A stretch of DNA of 64,000 nucleotides from Syngnathus acus (lineage: Eukaryota > Chordata > Actinopteri > Syngnathiformes > Syngnathidae): assembly GCF_901709675.1 (NCBI RefSeq), contig NC_051105.1:14910572-14974571 (forward strand), written 5' to 3'. The position numbers and the translations under genes are program-made. Positions 33,568 to 44,775 of the stretch are shown one piece after another; position 1 is the stretch's first letter; each line of letters begins with the position of its first letter. The notes below the pieces were generated by a model. It was not told where the DNA came from and did not search any database. It saw only the letters and a list, made by a program, of their open reading frames with translations.

Positions 33568-35048
33568 CAAGGGTCGGCAACCCAAAACGTTCAAAGAGCC
33601 ATATTACCCCCCCCCCCCCCAAAAAAAACCATACCTGTCTGGAGCCGCAAAAATCTAAAAGCTTTTTATAAGGCAACATAGACTGTCAATACATGAGCTG
33701 TATGCCTACTATTAAAATAATTAAGTAGGCTACAAATACAAAGCGACGCAAAACGTCGCCCCCGGATAGCCAGCGGACTTTGTTGTGCAGCAGGAGATCG
33801 GCATATTGGCTGTCAACTTCATCTAGGAATTCACGGAAATGGGGGTGGTTCAATGCTTTTGCGATTATTTTGTTCACAATATGGATGACAAGGTTCATTA
33901 CCTCCATACACTCCGGTGGGAATGTTTACGCACACAGCGCCTCTTGGTGCAATATGCAATGGAATGCAAGCAAATTTCGATCCAATGCTTTCTGTTGTAA
34001 AGTCACAAACGTTTGCGACCCTCTCATACTCGGTGACCCGTCTGTAGCGACTGAAATCAGGTGGCCAGTGTGTATCTCTGTCATTTCATCACTGCAGCAC
34101 AGCCTCGCAGATGTCCTCCCCCCGTGTTTGGCCTTTTAGTGGTATCAATTTCTTCTTGCGGCCCATTAGAGTTCACGTACCTGCATAGCAGAGCTGTCTG
34201 TTCGATATCGGTCACGTCACACGACTCATCACAGGCAATTGAGTAAGCTGGAGCTGAATTGATGTCCTTGATTTTCTGATCGGTGATATTGTTTGCCATT
34301 CAAATGACCATTTCCTTCACTGTATTTGCGGAGAGGGGCATGTCTTTAATTTTCTGAATGATCTCGGTTTTGTTTTTGAAGTCCGAAAATAGGCACTCCG
34401 ATATTTCAACGAGTGAATCCTTTATGTGCTCGCCATCGGTTAATGCTTTTCCGCGCTTTATTATCTCCCAGGCTGCAACAAAACTTGCAGCAGCTTGAAA
34501 CTGTTTTTTCGTTCCTCAAATTGTTCCTTTCCTCTCAGTTCCAACTAGGTGATCGGCAGAAAATTTAGCATGCTTTAGCTAAAAATGTCGCTCCAAATTG
34601 CTCTTCTTGTTATATTTGACAACTTCTCATTGCAAATCACACATTCAGGCAATCCTTCAGCATTGGCAATGAAAGCAAATAGTTGAATCCATTATTTCTT
34701 AAACCCTCTGTTCTCATCAGCAATCTTTCTCTTTTTGCCTTTTGAATCCATGGCCCGTCACTCACACACCTGTTTGTTTACAACTCGCTTGTGCTGTGTC
34801 GCTTGCTATGACGCAATTTTGCACCATTCTGAAATTCGGTATTTTTAATATATTTACAACTACATACATTTTCTACAGCATAAGAATGTTTGTGTCATGA
34901 TTACCATCTAAAAACCACATTTAAAAAAACAAAACAAAAAAACAACATCATTTTCCATTGTCACGCATTTTTGCAAGCGCTCCAGGGAGCCTCTAGGGTG
35001 TGCTAAAGAGCCGCATGCGGCTCTGGTGCCGCGGGTTGCCGACCCCTG
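33568..35048 (-). mobile_element. hAT element (CAGGGGTCGGCAACCC ends)
   Basis: Left end CAAGGGTCGGCAACCC and right end GGGTTGCCGACCCCTG, with perfect 8-bp flanks ACCTATGT at 33560-33567 and 35049-35056. It is 1481 bp, with transposase remnants on the minus strand. Its ends differ from the other hAT families here, so it is a third subfamily. It lies 20 bp beyond the Rex1 guest in the host LINE. Confidence 0.95.
33686..34760 (-). pseudogene. hAT transposase remnant (GTF2IRD2/ZBED-like)
   Basis: Minus-strand pieces include SIACDESCDVTDIEQTA (catalytic-core Asp block, about 34210-34260) and HFREFLDEVDSQYADLL with KVRWLSGG (about 33760-33850). A basic N-terminus with a BED-like finger is faintly visible near 34600-34750. 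The order agrees with the transposase at 3795-5600, but most of the middle is deleted and stops are frequent. Confidence 0.75.
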
Positions 35049-35553
35049 ACCTATGTAATGTTGCAAAACTTTTAAAAATTTTATTTTTTGCTGACGATAC
35101 AAATATGTTTTGCTCAGGGGAAAATCTGGAGGAACTTTTACATTTGATGAATACGGAAATGAAAAAACATGGTTTGATTCCAATAAATCAACACTTAACT
35201 TGACCAAAATTAAACTCATGATTTTCGGTAATTGTTGCAAACTAACTGATGTTCAAATACAAATAGATGGAACCATAATTGAAATAATCCAAAAAATAAA
35301 ATTTCTTGGTGTAATTATAGATGAACATATACATTGGAAAGATCATATTAAACACATTGACAACAAACTGGCAAAAAATATCGCTATCTCAGATAAGGCA
35401 AAGTATTTTCTTGACCACAAATCACTGCATATATTATATTGCTCTCTAATATCACCAGTCTTGAGCTACTGCGCAGAGATATGGGGAAACAAAAGCTCAG
35501 TAGGACAAATTGCGCGTTTACAAGAGAAGGCCATTAGAATTATGAACAAGTGA
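35049..35553 (+). pseudogene. I-like LINE RT, catalytic box and C-terminal part
   Basis: Contains ILFFADDTNMFCSG (catalytic FADD) in one frame, then FLGVIIDEHIHWKDHI, SLISPVLSYCAEIWG and IARLQEKAIRIMN in another. Homology continues weakly to about 35830. One frameshift falls near 35150. The 3' UTR follows and is split by Rex3. Confidence 0.85.
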
Positions 35554-35936
35554 ACATACTAACAGGCTATTTCTTAAATCACAAATTCTTAAATTAAAAG
35601 ATTTGGTAGATTATCAAACTTCTCAAATCGTGCTCAAATTGAAGCAAAACTGTTTGCCTAAAAATATTCAAAAGCATTTTCACCTACAAAACATTTAGTA
35701 TTTTGTATCTCCATTGCAGGTGTTAAACTCTGGAACAATGAGTCAAAATCTAAAACAATGCTCAAGTATGTTGATGTTTAAAAATAAATTTAAAGAATTG
35801 ACACTTATGAGCTACGAACACATTGAAATTTCATAATTTAATGGCATTTTATTTAACTTTATTATTTTTCTCCTTCCTTTTTATTCATGTGAAAATCACA
35901 CACAACAATAGGTAAAGTAACAACTCTGTTAGAGAT

Positions 35937-38900
35937 CCATCCATCCATCCATCCATCCATCCATCCATCCATCCATCCATCCATCCATCCATCCATCTTC
36001 TTCCGCTTATCCGGGGTCGGGTCGCGGGGGCAGCAGCTTCAGGAGGGACTCCCAGACTTCCCTCTCCCCAGCCACTTCATCCAGCTCATCCCGGGGGATC
36101 CCAAGGCGTTCCCAGGCCAGCTGAGAGACATAGTCTCTCCAGCGCGTCCTGGGTCATCCCCGGGGTCTCCTACCGGTGGGACATGCCCGGAACACCTCCC
36201 CAGGGAGGCGTCCAGGAGGCATCCTGATGAGATGCCCGAGCCACCTCATCTGCTTCCTCTCAACGTGGAGGAGCAGCGGCTCTCCTCCGAGCCTCTCCCG
36301 GATGACCGAGCTTCGCACCTTATCTCCAAGGGAGAGCCCGAACACCCTGCGGAGGAAACTAATTTCGGCCGCTTGTATCCGGGATCTCGTTCTTTCGGTC
36401 ACGACCCATAGCTCGTGACCATTGGTGAGGGTAGGAGCGTAAATCGACCGGTAAATTGAGAGCTTTGCCTTTTGGCTCAGCTCTCTCTTTACCACGACGG
36501 ACCGGTACAGAGTCCGCATTACTGCCGACGCTGCACCGATCCGCCTGTCGATCTCGCGCTCCATCCTCCCCTCACTCGTGAACAAGACCCCAAGATACTT
36601 AAACTCCTCCACTTGGGGCAGGATCTCATCCCCGATCCGGAGAGGGCATTCCACCCTTTTCCGATCGAGGACCATGGACTCGGATTTGGAGGTGCTGACC
36701 CTCATCCCGACCGCTTCACACTCGGCTGCGAACCGCTCCAGTGAGAGCTGGAGATCACGGCCTGAAGAAGCCAACAGCACCACGTCGTCTGCAAAAAGCA
36801 GAGACGCGATGCTGAGGTCCCCAAACCGGACACCCTCAACGCCTCGGCTGCGCCTCGAAATTCTGTCCATAAAAATTATGAACAGAATCGGTGACAAAGG
36901 GCAGCCTTGGCGGAGTCCAACCCTCACTGGGAACGAATCCGATTTACTGCCGGAAATGCGGACCAAACTCTGGCATCGGTGATACAGGGACCGAACCGCC
37001 CTTATCAGTTGGCTCGGTACCCCGTACTCCCGAAGCACCCCCCACAGAACCTCCCGAGGGACACGGTCGAACGCCTTCTCCAAGTCCACAAAACACATGT
37101 GGACTGTTTGGCTGAACTCCCATGCACCCTCGAGGATCCTGCTGAGGGTGAAGAGCTGGTCCACTGTTCCACGGCCAGGACGAAAGCCACACTGTTCCTC
37201 CTGAATCCGAGGTTCGACCTCCCGACGGACCCTCCTCTCCAGCACCCCTGAATAGACCTTACCAGGGAGGCTGAGGAGTGTAATTCCCCTGTAATTGGAG
37301 CACACCCTCCGGTCCCCCTTCTTAAAGAGGGGAACCACCACCCCAGTCTGCCAATCCAGAGGCACTGTCCCCGATGTCCACGCGATGTCGTAGAGACGTG
37401 TCAGCCAAGACAGCCCCACAACATCCAGAGCCCTTAAGAAATCCGGGCGGATCTCATCCACCCCCGGGGCCTTGCCACCGAGGAGTTTTTTAACTACCTC
37501 AGTGACTTCGACCCCAGAGATTGGAGAGTCCGCCTCAGAGTCCCCAGGCCCTGCTTCCACAATGGAAGGCGTGTCGGTGGAATTGAGGAGGTCTTCGAAG
37601 TATTCTCCCCACCGACACACGACGTCCCGAGTCGAGGTCAGCAGCACGCCATCTCCACTGTAAACAGTGTTGACGTTGCACTGCTTCCCCCTCCTGAGAC
37701 GCCGGATGGTGGACCAGAATTTCCTCGAAGCCGTCCGGAAGTCATTCTCCATGGCATCGCCAAACTCCTCCCACGTCCGGGTTTTTGCCTCAGCAACCGC
37801 CGAAGCCACGTTCCGCTTGGCCATCCGGTACCTGTCAGCTGCCTCCGGAGTCCCGCAGGCCAAAACGGCCCGATAGGACTCCTTCTTCAGCTTGACGGCA
37901 TCCCTTACCGCTGGTGTCCACCAGCGGGTTCGGGGATTGCCGCCACGACAGGCACCAATGACCTTACGGCCACAGCTCCGGTCGGCCGTCTCAACAATGG
38001 AGGCGCGGAACAAGGTCCACTCGGACTCAATGTCCCCCGCCTCCCCCAGGACGTGGGAAAAGCTCTGTCGGAGGTGGGAGTGTAAGCTCTTCCTGACAGG
38101 GGATTCCGCCAGACGTTCCCAGCAGACCCTCACAGAGCGTTTGGGTGTGCCAGGTCGGACCGGCATCTTCCCCCACCATCGGAGCCAACCCACCACCAGG
38201 TGGTGATCAGTTGACAGCTGGTGACAGCACCAGTAGAACGATGGAGTCCCCAGAAGGAGCGCTCTCCAGCACTTCCTCCAGGGACTCCAAGAAGGGTGGG
38301 TACTCTGAGCTGCCGTTTGGTGCATAGACACAAACAACAGTCAGGACCCGTCCCCCCACCCGAAGGCGGAGGGAGGCTACCCTCTCGTTCACCGGGGTGA
38401 ACCCCAATGTGCAGGCGCCCAGCCGGGGGGCAATAAGTATACCCACACCTGCTCGACGCCTCTCACCGTGGGCAACTCCAGAGTGGAAGAGAGTCCAGCC
38501 CCTCTCGAGAGGGCTTGAACCGGAACCCAAACTGTGCGTGGAGGCAAGTCCGACTATATCTAGTCGGAACTTTTCTGCCTCGCACACCAGCTCGGGCTCC
38601 TTTCCAGCCAGAGAGGTGACATTCCATGTCCCAAGAGCCAGCTTCTGCAGCCGGGGATCCCTGCCAAGGTCCCTGCCTTTGGCCGCCGCCCAGCTTGCAC
38701 TGCACCCGACCCCTTTGGCCCCTCCCACAGGTGGTGAGCCCATGGGAAGGGGGACCCACATTTCCTTTTCGGGCTGTGCCCGGCCGGGCCCCATGGGCGA
38801 AGGCCCGGCCACCAGACGCTCGCCTTCGAGCCCCGCCTCCAGGCCTGGCTCCAGAGGGGGGCCCCGGTGACCCGCGTCCGGGCGAGGGAAATCTGTGTCC

Positions 38901-39084
38901 ATATATCTTTTTCATCATAAGGGGCTTTTTGAGCCGTGCTTTGTCTGGCCCCTCACCTAGGACCCGTTTGCCATGGGTGACCCTACCAGGGGCATGAAGC
39001 CCCAGACAACATGGCTCTTAGGATCATAGGGGCACGCAAACCCCTCCACCACGATAAGGTGACGACTCACGGAGCGTTTGGGTG
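35937..39084 (-). mobile_element. Rex3 LINE copy 2, full length
   Basis: Flanked by a 10-bp target duplication TGTTAGAGAT at 35927-35936 and 39085-39094. The 3' tail appears here as a long (CATC)n run (35937-35997). It is 3148 bp and reads the same as copy 1 except for an internal endonuclease deletion. It contains GGTGACAAAGGGCAGCCTTG at 36891, a conserved Rex3 block. It lies in the 3' UTR of the I-like LINE, in opposite orientation. Confidence 0.95.
36154..38902 (-). pseudogene. Rex3 endonuclease-RT with deleted endonuclease core
   Basis: The RT lies in a 727-codon uninterrupted frame (36154-38337): STDHHLVVGWLRWW, GKAPGVDEIRPDFL, NYRGITLLSLPGKV, CFVDLEKAFDRVPRE, LRQGCPLSPILF and LLFADDVVLLAS are all present. 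The N-terminal endonuclease is in a second frame (38207-38902), with LALGTWNVTSLAG. The two meet at about 38215-38225, where some 270 bp present in copy 1 (including the GDFN block) are missing. The RT is the better-preserved Rex3 RT in the window, but the endonuclease is lost, so the copy cannot retrotranspose by itself. Confidence 0.9.
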
Positions 39085-39309
39085 TGTTAGAGATAATTAC
39101 CAATTTAATTTTTTGTTTTAAATTGGATGGGGGTGGGATTAAATAAGTCTTACTTTTTCCCACTCCTTTTCAGACTAGTAAACTGCCCATTTTGTGCAGT
39201 AGATTGTATTCTGTTTGTACCTAGTATTTATACAAAGTCATAATCTAAATGACTTTCACCTTGCTTTTGCTTTTTATTTTGTTTGTCTTCATTTCATTCA
39301 CGTGATGCA

Positions 39310-40194
39310 GGGACAACAACCTCCTGCTGAACGTCAACAAGACCAAGGAGATTGTTGTTGACTTCCGGAAGGGTCACACCCAACATCTGCCGCTGACCAT
39401 CGACGGTGCTGTGGTGGAGAGAGTGAGCAGCACCAGGTTCCTGGGGGTGCACATCAGTGAGGATCTCTCCTGGTCCACCAACACTGCATCACTGGCGAAG
39501 AAGGCTCAGCGCCGCCTCTACTTCCTGCGGAAACTCAGGCGAGCAAGTGCTCCTCCGGCCGTCATGACTACATTCTACCGTGGCACCATTGAGAGCGTCC
39601 TCTCCAGTTGTATCGCTGTTTGGGGTGGTAGCTGCACTGAATACAACATGAAGGCCCTGCAGCGCATAGTGAACACGGCTGGTAAGATTATTGGTGCTTC
39701 ACTCCCCTCCCTGAAGGACATTTACACCTCCCATCTCACTCGCAAGGCGACCACGATTGTGTGTGATGTGAGTCACCCCGCTCACTTTTTGTTTGATCTT
39801 CTGCCCTCTGGGAAGAGGTACAGAAGCCTGCGCTCCCGCACCACCAGACTCACCAACAGCTTCATACTCCAGGCTGTTAGGATCCTGAACTCTCTCCCCC
39901 CTCCACCCTCGGCTGCATCACATTTTGCGCGATATTCTGACTGTCTGCTGTATGCACACTTGCTCCATTTTTGCTCCTCTTATTTATTATGTTATTTGTT
40001 TATTTATTATTTATTCATCGCTCTTATTTATTCATTGTTTGTGCCTTCTTGTTTTTACTATTTGTGCTGTTTACTTGTATGTATATTGTGTACTATGTCT
40101 TGTCACCGTGGGATAGTGGGAAACGTAATTTCGATCTCTTTGTGTGTCTTGACGTGAAGAAATTGACAATAAAGCAGACTTTGACTTTCATTGA
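39310..40194 (+). mobile_element. Rex1-type LINE, 5'-truncated
   Basis: The last part of the RT protein and the 3' UTR, with TGATGCA on both sides (39303-39309 and 40195-40201) as a likely target duplication. It ends in GACTTTGACTTTC. The frame 39411-40157 contains RFLGVHISEDLSWSTN, RLYFLRKLRRA and AGKIIGASLPSLKDIY; the part upstream of 39411 adds LLLNVNKTKEIVVDFR. It is the last of the six guests in the I-like LINE. Confidence 0.85.
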
Positions 40195-40379
40195 TGATGC
40201 ATAGTTTACATGTTTGAAACAAATAAAATTAAATCATTCATTTATTCAAAAGGATTTGAATGTAAAGCACAGGTAAATTTGGGTGACAGTATACCAGTAT
40301 ACCATTTATTCTTCTACTGTTATATCCAATCGCTATATTATAAAATTTGAAGTTTTGGCTCCGTCAACGACACAAACGC

Positions 40380-40860
40380 AATCAAAGCTATAGCAGCCGT
40401 AATATTAACTCCGCAACCGCGACTGCGCTCTCTGAGTTACTGCCGCATTTCCCTCATACATTGGCTCAATTGATAATCTCGCAAATGACTTCAATGCGGC
40501 TCTGTTAAACGCCTTCGATTCAGTAGCGCCTTTATGTCTTAAGACTTGTCCTCGGAGGTTTACTCTATGATGGTTCATGGATCAGGAAGCTTAAGCGCAA
40601 ATGGCGTGTAACTAAACTTGAGGTCTTCCGTCAAGCATGGTGTGACAGCCTCCTGAAATACAAAGAAGCACTTGTTTCAGCAAAACTAATTATTTCTCTC
40701 GAATTATCGATCTCAATAAAAACAATCCTGAATACTTATTTTACGGTATTTGATACGGTGGCAAAGCTGACGCAACGGCAGCTGACCTTCGATAACTCCC
40801 CGCTTTCAGCCGGCAAGTTCATGAAATTTTCCCTTTATCTCAGCCTCCCGCACTTTATTC
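40380..40860 (+). pseudogene. L2-like LINE fragment
   Basis: Conceptual translation with several stops gives FNAALLNAFDSVAPLCLK and, further on, YGIFDTVAKLTQRQLTF. This is the linker between endonuclease and RT seen in L2/Maui-type LINEs. No RT follows. Confidence 0.55.
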
Positions 40861-41039
40861 ACCCCGTCTGCGTCAACATATCAGCAGCACCTCAGACTTG
40901 CTCTTCATTACACACATACTATCACGTCTCTGCTCCTTAACTGCCAAGCGAAGTAGAACTGTGTGTCTGCTTGCTTGTCACTCCCGATCGGATCGTCCTG
41001 TTTGCGACAACACCTGTTATGAGCACAAAGCGCAGGGCG

Positions 41040-41570
41040 TGCCTCTGAGCAATGTGTGGATGCCCTCGCGCTGGGCTGCCAGGATGCGTCAGCCGGTCAG
41101 CACCGCAAGAGCAAAGCGGAGCCGTGACACATTTACACTTTAAAATGTTTAAATGATTAAAAATACAATAAAGTGTTTAGAAATAAAATCATAACAGTAT
41201 TGTGCGGATGCGCTCGCGCTGTGCCGCAGGGGTGCGTCAGTCGGCCAGCACGCAAGAGCAGAGAGCAGCCGTGACACTTTAAAATGTTTAAAGTGTTTAA
41301 AATACAATAACGTATTTAAAAGTACAATAAAGTGTATAAAATTAAAATGATAAAAGTCTTTTGCGGGTGCCCTTGCACTAGGGTGTTGGGGTGCGTTAGC
41401 TGGTCAGCACCGCCAGAGCAGAGCGGAGTGGAGCCGTGACACATTTACACTTTCAAATGTTTAAAAATACAATAAAGTGTTTAAAAATAAAATTATAAAA
41501 GTCTCGCGCTGGGCCGCCGGGGCGTGTCAGTCGGCCAGCACGCAAGAGGAGACACGTTTACACTTCAAAA
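41040..41570. repeat. Minisatellite, about 150-bp units
   Basis: Four imperfect units, each with GCTCGCGCTG.GCCGC, GGTGCGTCAG.CGG.CAGCAC, GCCGTGACAC and TTTAAAATGTTTAAA...ACAATAAAGTGT. A fragment of the same unit (TTTAAAAATACAATAAAGG) follows the Penelope-like element near 50860, so that element was inserted in this array. Confidence 0.75.
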
Positions 41571-41952
41571 AAGGTTCTTAATAGTCTTCGTATTTCGTAG
41601 ATGACGTTGCATTTTTGTTCCGGTGTTATCTTTGGGATATACGAGTAGTTGTTGGAGTTTGGTGTATGGTTTGATGGCTGTGTTGATATGATGCTTTTTC
41701 ATTGCGCATTGTATTGGTTCAGTTATCCCTCGAATGTATGGCAAGATTACAATGTCTGATGGTTTCTCAGTCTGTTGTGTGCATTTTGTTTTCCTTTCCC
41801 TTGTCTTGTCCGCTTTGTTTTTGACTTGTTTTCCTTTGTTTATGGCCCATCTTGGATACTGGCAGAGTGTGAGTGCTTGTTCAGTGTGTATTTCCTCCTC
41901 CTGTCTATCTTTCTCTTCGGTTATGATGGTGGTCCTGTCGTATAATGTTCTG
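41571..41952 (-). pseudogene. Penelope-like RT-endonuclease linker
   Basis: Reads (with stops) RWAINKGKQ, AHNRLRN, then HTPNSNNYSYIPKITPEQ and CNVIYEI. The last matches the beginning of a GIY-YIG nuclease domain, but the GIY and YIG blocks and catalytic residues are missing. Confidence 0.65.
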
Positions 41953-42381
41953 TGTTAGGGTTTGCAGAATATCTTCATCGTATGATTATGTTGGAATGTA
42001 ACCTGTAATAATTTACCTAGCTTGTCCTGTCTTACCAAAAGTAGTAGACCAAAGTGCTAAGATCTTTTCACCTGATTGACTAGCTGCAGAGGAAGCAATC
42101 AAGGTTGCTTTGTTTCCACAAAGTCGTAAAAGGCCCCCTGCTATGCTTTGATCAGCAGGGGAGCGGCTTCACCCCATCCTGTGGTCCCACACCCCCACTT
42201 TCAACCCCACTGTGTTTCTTCTCAATAAATATGCACCTGATGAGGCCTGACTTCAGACTTCATTCGACCATCGCTGTAAGCACAGCGACGAGTGAACTCT
42301 CCGCCTGCAGGTGTCTGAAACGACTAACTTGTCTCCAGTGTGGTTCTTGCAAAATAAGTTAGAGTGAACACTACCCTAACA
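41953..42381 (+). repeat. 5' LTR
   Basis: Begins TGTTAGGG and ends CCTAACA, a 7-bp inverted terminal motif. It contains a polyadenylation signal AATAAA at 42224-42229. No difference from the 3' LTR was found on reading. Confidence 0.95.
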
Positions 42382-42384
42382 TTT

Positions 42385-42402
42385 TGGTGCCGAAACCCGG
42401 GA
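42385..42402 (+). other. Primer binding site, tRNA-Phe type
   Basis: TGGTGCCGAAACCCGGGA, three bases after the LTR, is complementary to the 3' end of vertebrate tRNA-Phe (..CCCGGGUUUCGGCACCA), which I recall from the tRNA sequence. Confidence 0.8.
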
Positions 42403-42604
42403 CCCTCATACCCGCCATCTGGCTGACGGAGGACGACGCGCTGTACACCGTTGACGGGCCAGCGTCCATTAGGAGGACCTGGTAAAGAAAGACCTGGGAA
42501 GGAAATTCTTCGCTGGGCCAGCGTCTTAAGTCTGCCTTCGTCTGACAGAGGTGGATTGACGGGATCCGGCAGTGCAACGAACCAGGGGACAAGTAAGTCA
42601 AAGA

Positions 42605-42765
42605 AAAAAGCGTTGATACGGCTTTGGTTTGTCCGAGCTACGAGATACGGCTTTGGTTTGTCCGAGCTATGAGATACGGCTTTGGTTTGTCCTAGCTATG
42701 AGATACGGCTTTGGTTTGTCCGGGCTATGAGATACGGCTTTGGTTTTTCCAAGCTATGAAACAGC
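42605..42765 (+). repeat. ERV leader tandem repeat, 29-bp unit x5
   Basis: The unit GATACGGCTTTGGTTTGTCC plus GAGCTATGA is repeated about five times between primer site and gag. It may have arisen by slippage in reverse transcription, or it may be a leader structure. Confidence 0.85.
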
Positions 42766-43082
42766 TGGGATTCTAGTCCCAGTGGAAGGAACGGGCTAAG
42801 AAAAGACAGAGTCTCTTTTTCCTAATTGAAGAAGGGCGTAGATTCTTTCTTTTTTTTGTCCGTTCTTCCAAGCTGTTTGGGAGGGTTTTACACCCATCCT
42901 GGATAGGCCTAAAAATAAAAAGCGCTGGAGTTTGTGTGGTTGAGAGTGCGACTGGTAGGATAAATTGACTGCAAAGAGAATTTGGTGGAAGGTCAATTTA
43001 AACCTGCATTGAGGATCCTCAAAGAAATTAAAAAAAAAATTTAAAAAAAAAAAATTGTATAAACCTAAAATACCAAATTAAG

Positions 43083-43865
43083 ATGGGAAACAAAACCGGT
43101 AAATCCCTAGCTCTTGAAGGAGATGAGAAGTACATGGCGTGTACATTTCTTAATTGTATGCAATACATGCCAAAGTGGAAGAAAAAGTATGGAGTAGAAG
43201 GGAAGTTGAAAGTTGAAGTGTGGAAGATAGTGGTTGATGTTTTGGAGGAGAGTGTGAATAGGAAGTCAAAGGGACTGAAAAAGAAAAGTAAAGAGAAAGA
43301 ATTGATTTGTGCTAGAATGTGGTTGAATGCTTCACAAGAGAAAAGAGAACAAATTCAGGAGACAAAACCTGGAAAGATAAAAAGTGATGAGACCGCCATT
43401 CAATTAAGATTTGAAAAAGAATTCTGGGTGCACAGTGGCACCCCATTCGATGATGCGGCTGAGAGTGCTTATCAGCAACGTCTTAAAAACGCGCTCATCA
43501 CTGTTTCCCCCCCCGACTTCGGCAACTGGGTGAGGAAACATTTGGTGGAAGTAGATATTGCAAGTGTGACAACAACTATGCAATGGGCCAAAAGTTCTGA
43601 TGTATTTCATCTAGGCGATGATGATGATGTTGACCTAGATGAAGATACAACAGTCTTCTTTCATGGGTCCCAGCAGGCCAGAGGAAGAGGTAGAGGCCAA
43701 CAAGGTCGCAGGCCGCAATGTAACTCAAAACCCCCATCAGATTCTGACAACTGTTGGAACTGTGGGAGACGGGGACACTTCGCAAGAGAGTGTCGTCAGG
43801 CAAAACGACACCTATCAAAGGGTGGAGGAAGGGGCAGAGGAAAAGCCAAATTGTCAGCGTGACTA
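43083..43865 (+). CDS. gag: Retroviral Gag, shortened
   Basis: A 259-codon uninterrupted frame. It starts MGNKTGKS, so glycine 2 could be myristoylated as in gammaretroviral matrix. The matrix-like N-terminal helical region (residues 1-110) is rich in Lys. A reduced capsid-like part follows, then an acidic patch (about 197-207), RG-rich segments, and one CCHC zinc knuckle CWNCGRRGHFAREC at 224-237, the nucleocapsid RNA-binding motif. Typical gammaretroviral Gag is about 500 residues, so much of the capsid seems to be missing. No protease frame follows. Whether it still assembles particles cannot be told from sequence. Confidence 0.8.
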
Positions 43866-44775
43866 GATTCCTCCCCTGTGATCTCTTGTGCTCCTACAGA
43901 GGAAGAAATAACAGATGTCCATATGAAAGCAAGACATGTCATTGTCAGATTATTAGAACGTTTTTAGATTGTTAGAGCTCCTGTCCATGCAAGGAGTATG
44001 ACAATGCTGTTGTATGCCCAATGACAAATGACCAGAGATCAAATTGTGTATGTACACTAAAGTTAAAATTTGCAAATCAAGTGGTAAATGAATGCAACTG
44101 GCTTCTAGAAGATAAATAAAACTTAGAATGTGCTGTCCTCGTGTGCGTGGGAGGGACCAGCTCATGATCGACCACAGGAAATGGCCAGCCTGTGACGAAT
44201 CATTGGTGCTGGGATCTACCTTACGCGCGCGAGAGCTGTGCATGTGTGTTAAAATGATGAAAATTGGCTGACCTTTTAGTGTACAGAAATTTGCTAGACT
44301 GTGGTCTATCCAATTTGCACCGCAGAACAGAAACGCTTTTGAAAGATAAAAATGAGAGGAAAAGAGAGAAATCTGTTTGCGAGCAGAAACTGATCCACAC
44401 TAGTGCATGTTAAGTAAGAACCGACAGAACATGCTTTCAGGAATTGGAAGAATCAAAATTGTGAATTTAAGACATTCACATTTAATAGAAATAATTGACT
44501 GGTTGTGTTATAAGATTATACAAACTTCTATATGCGAGCTGATTCTGAAAGATTGGGTTCTTCAAATTTAAAAACAAAGAAAGACTTCTGATTGATTTGC
44601 CAGCAGTTTTTTTTTGTGTGTTGAGTTTTTTTTTGGATTGATGGATTGTTCTATCAGGAACCTTGAGATGAAAACGGTATGTGAATGTTGTGTTGTGAGC
44701 TTGGATGAATTGGGACCGATGTGATAGAAAGTCTCCTTCTTGGAGACTGTGTGTGAGATGCAAATGAGCATTGAT
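43866..44775 (+). other. ERV internal region without recognisable pol
   Basis: About 0.9 kb between gag and a LINE-derived insertion. All frames are closed by frequent stops, and I find no protease (DTG/DSG), RT (YVDD) or RNase H motif. It is AT-rich. It either replaces the deleted pol or is diverged beyond recognition. Confidence 0.6.

Larger units (their letters stand above)
26090..40245 (+). mobile_element. I/Jockey-like LINE, 5'-truncated, with six nested insertions
   Basis: One LINE can be followed through segments 26090-26560, 28571-28897, 29885-30037, 33549-33567, 35049-35936, 39085-39309 and 40202-40245. The coding order is preserved across every gap. Guests are Tigger-like (26561-28570), hAT (28898-29884), Rex1 (30038-33548), hAT (33568-35048), Rex3 (35937-39084) and a Rex1 fragment (39310-40194). 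Four of the guests have clear target duplications of host sequence. The 3' UTR carries GGGTGGGATTAAATAAG and ends near GTTTGAAACAAATAAA. It starts downstream of the endonuclease domain. Confidence 0.85.

Noticed and set aside
36154-38337. 727-codon frame as a host gene
   Set aside because: It is Rex3 RT, flanked by a 10-bp target duplication and a CATC tail.
42105-42362. 85-codon frame present twice as a small conserved gene
   Set aside because: It lies in the two identical LTRs; the identity comes from LTR duplication.
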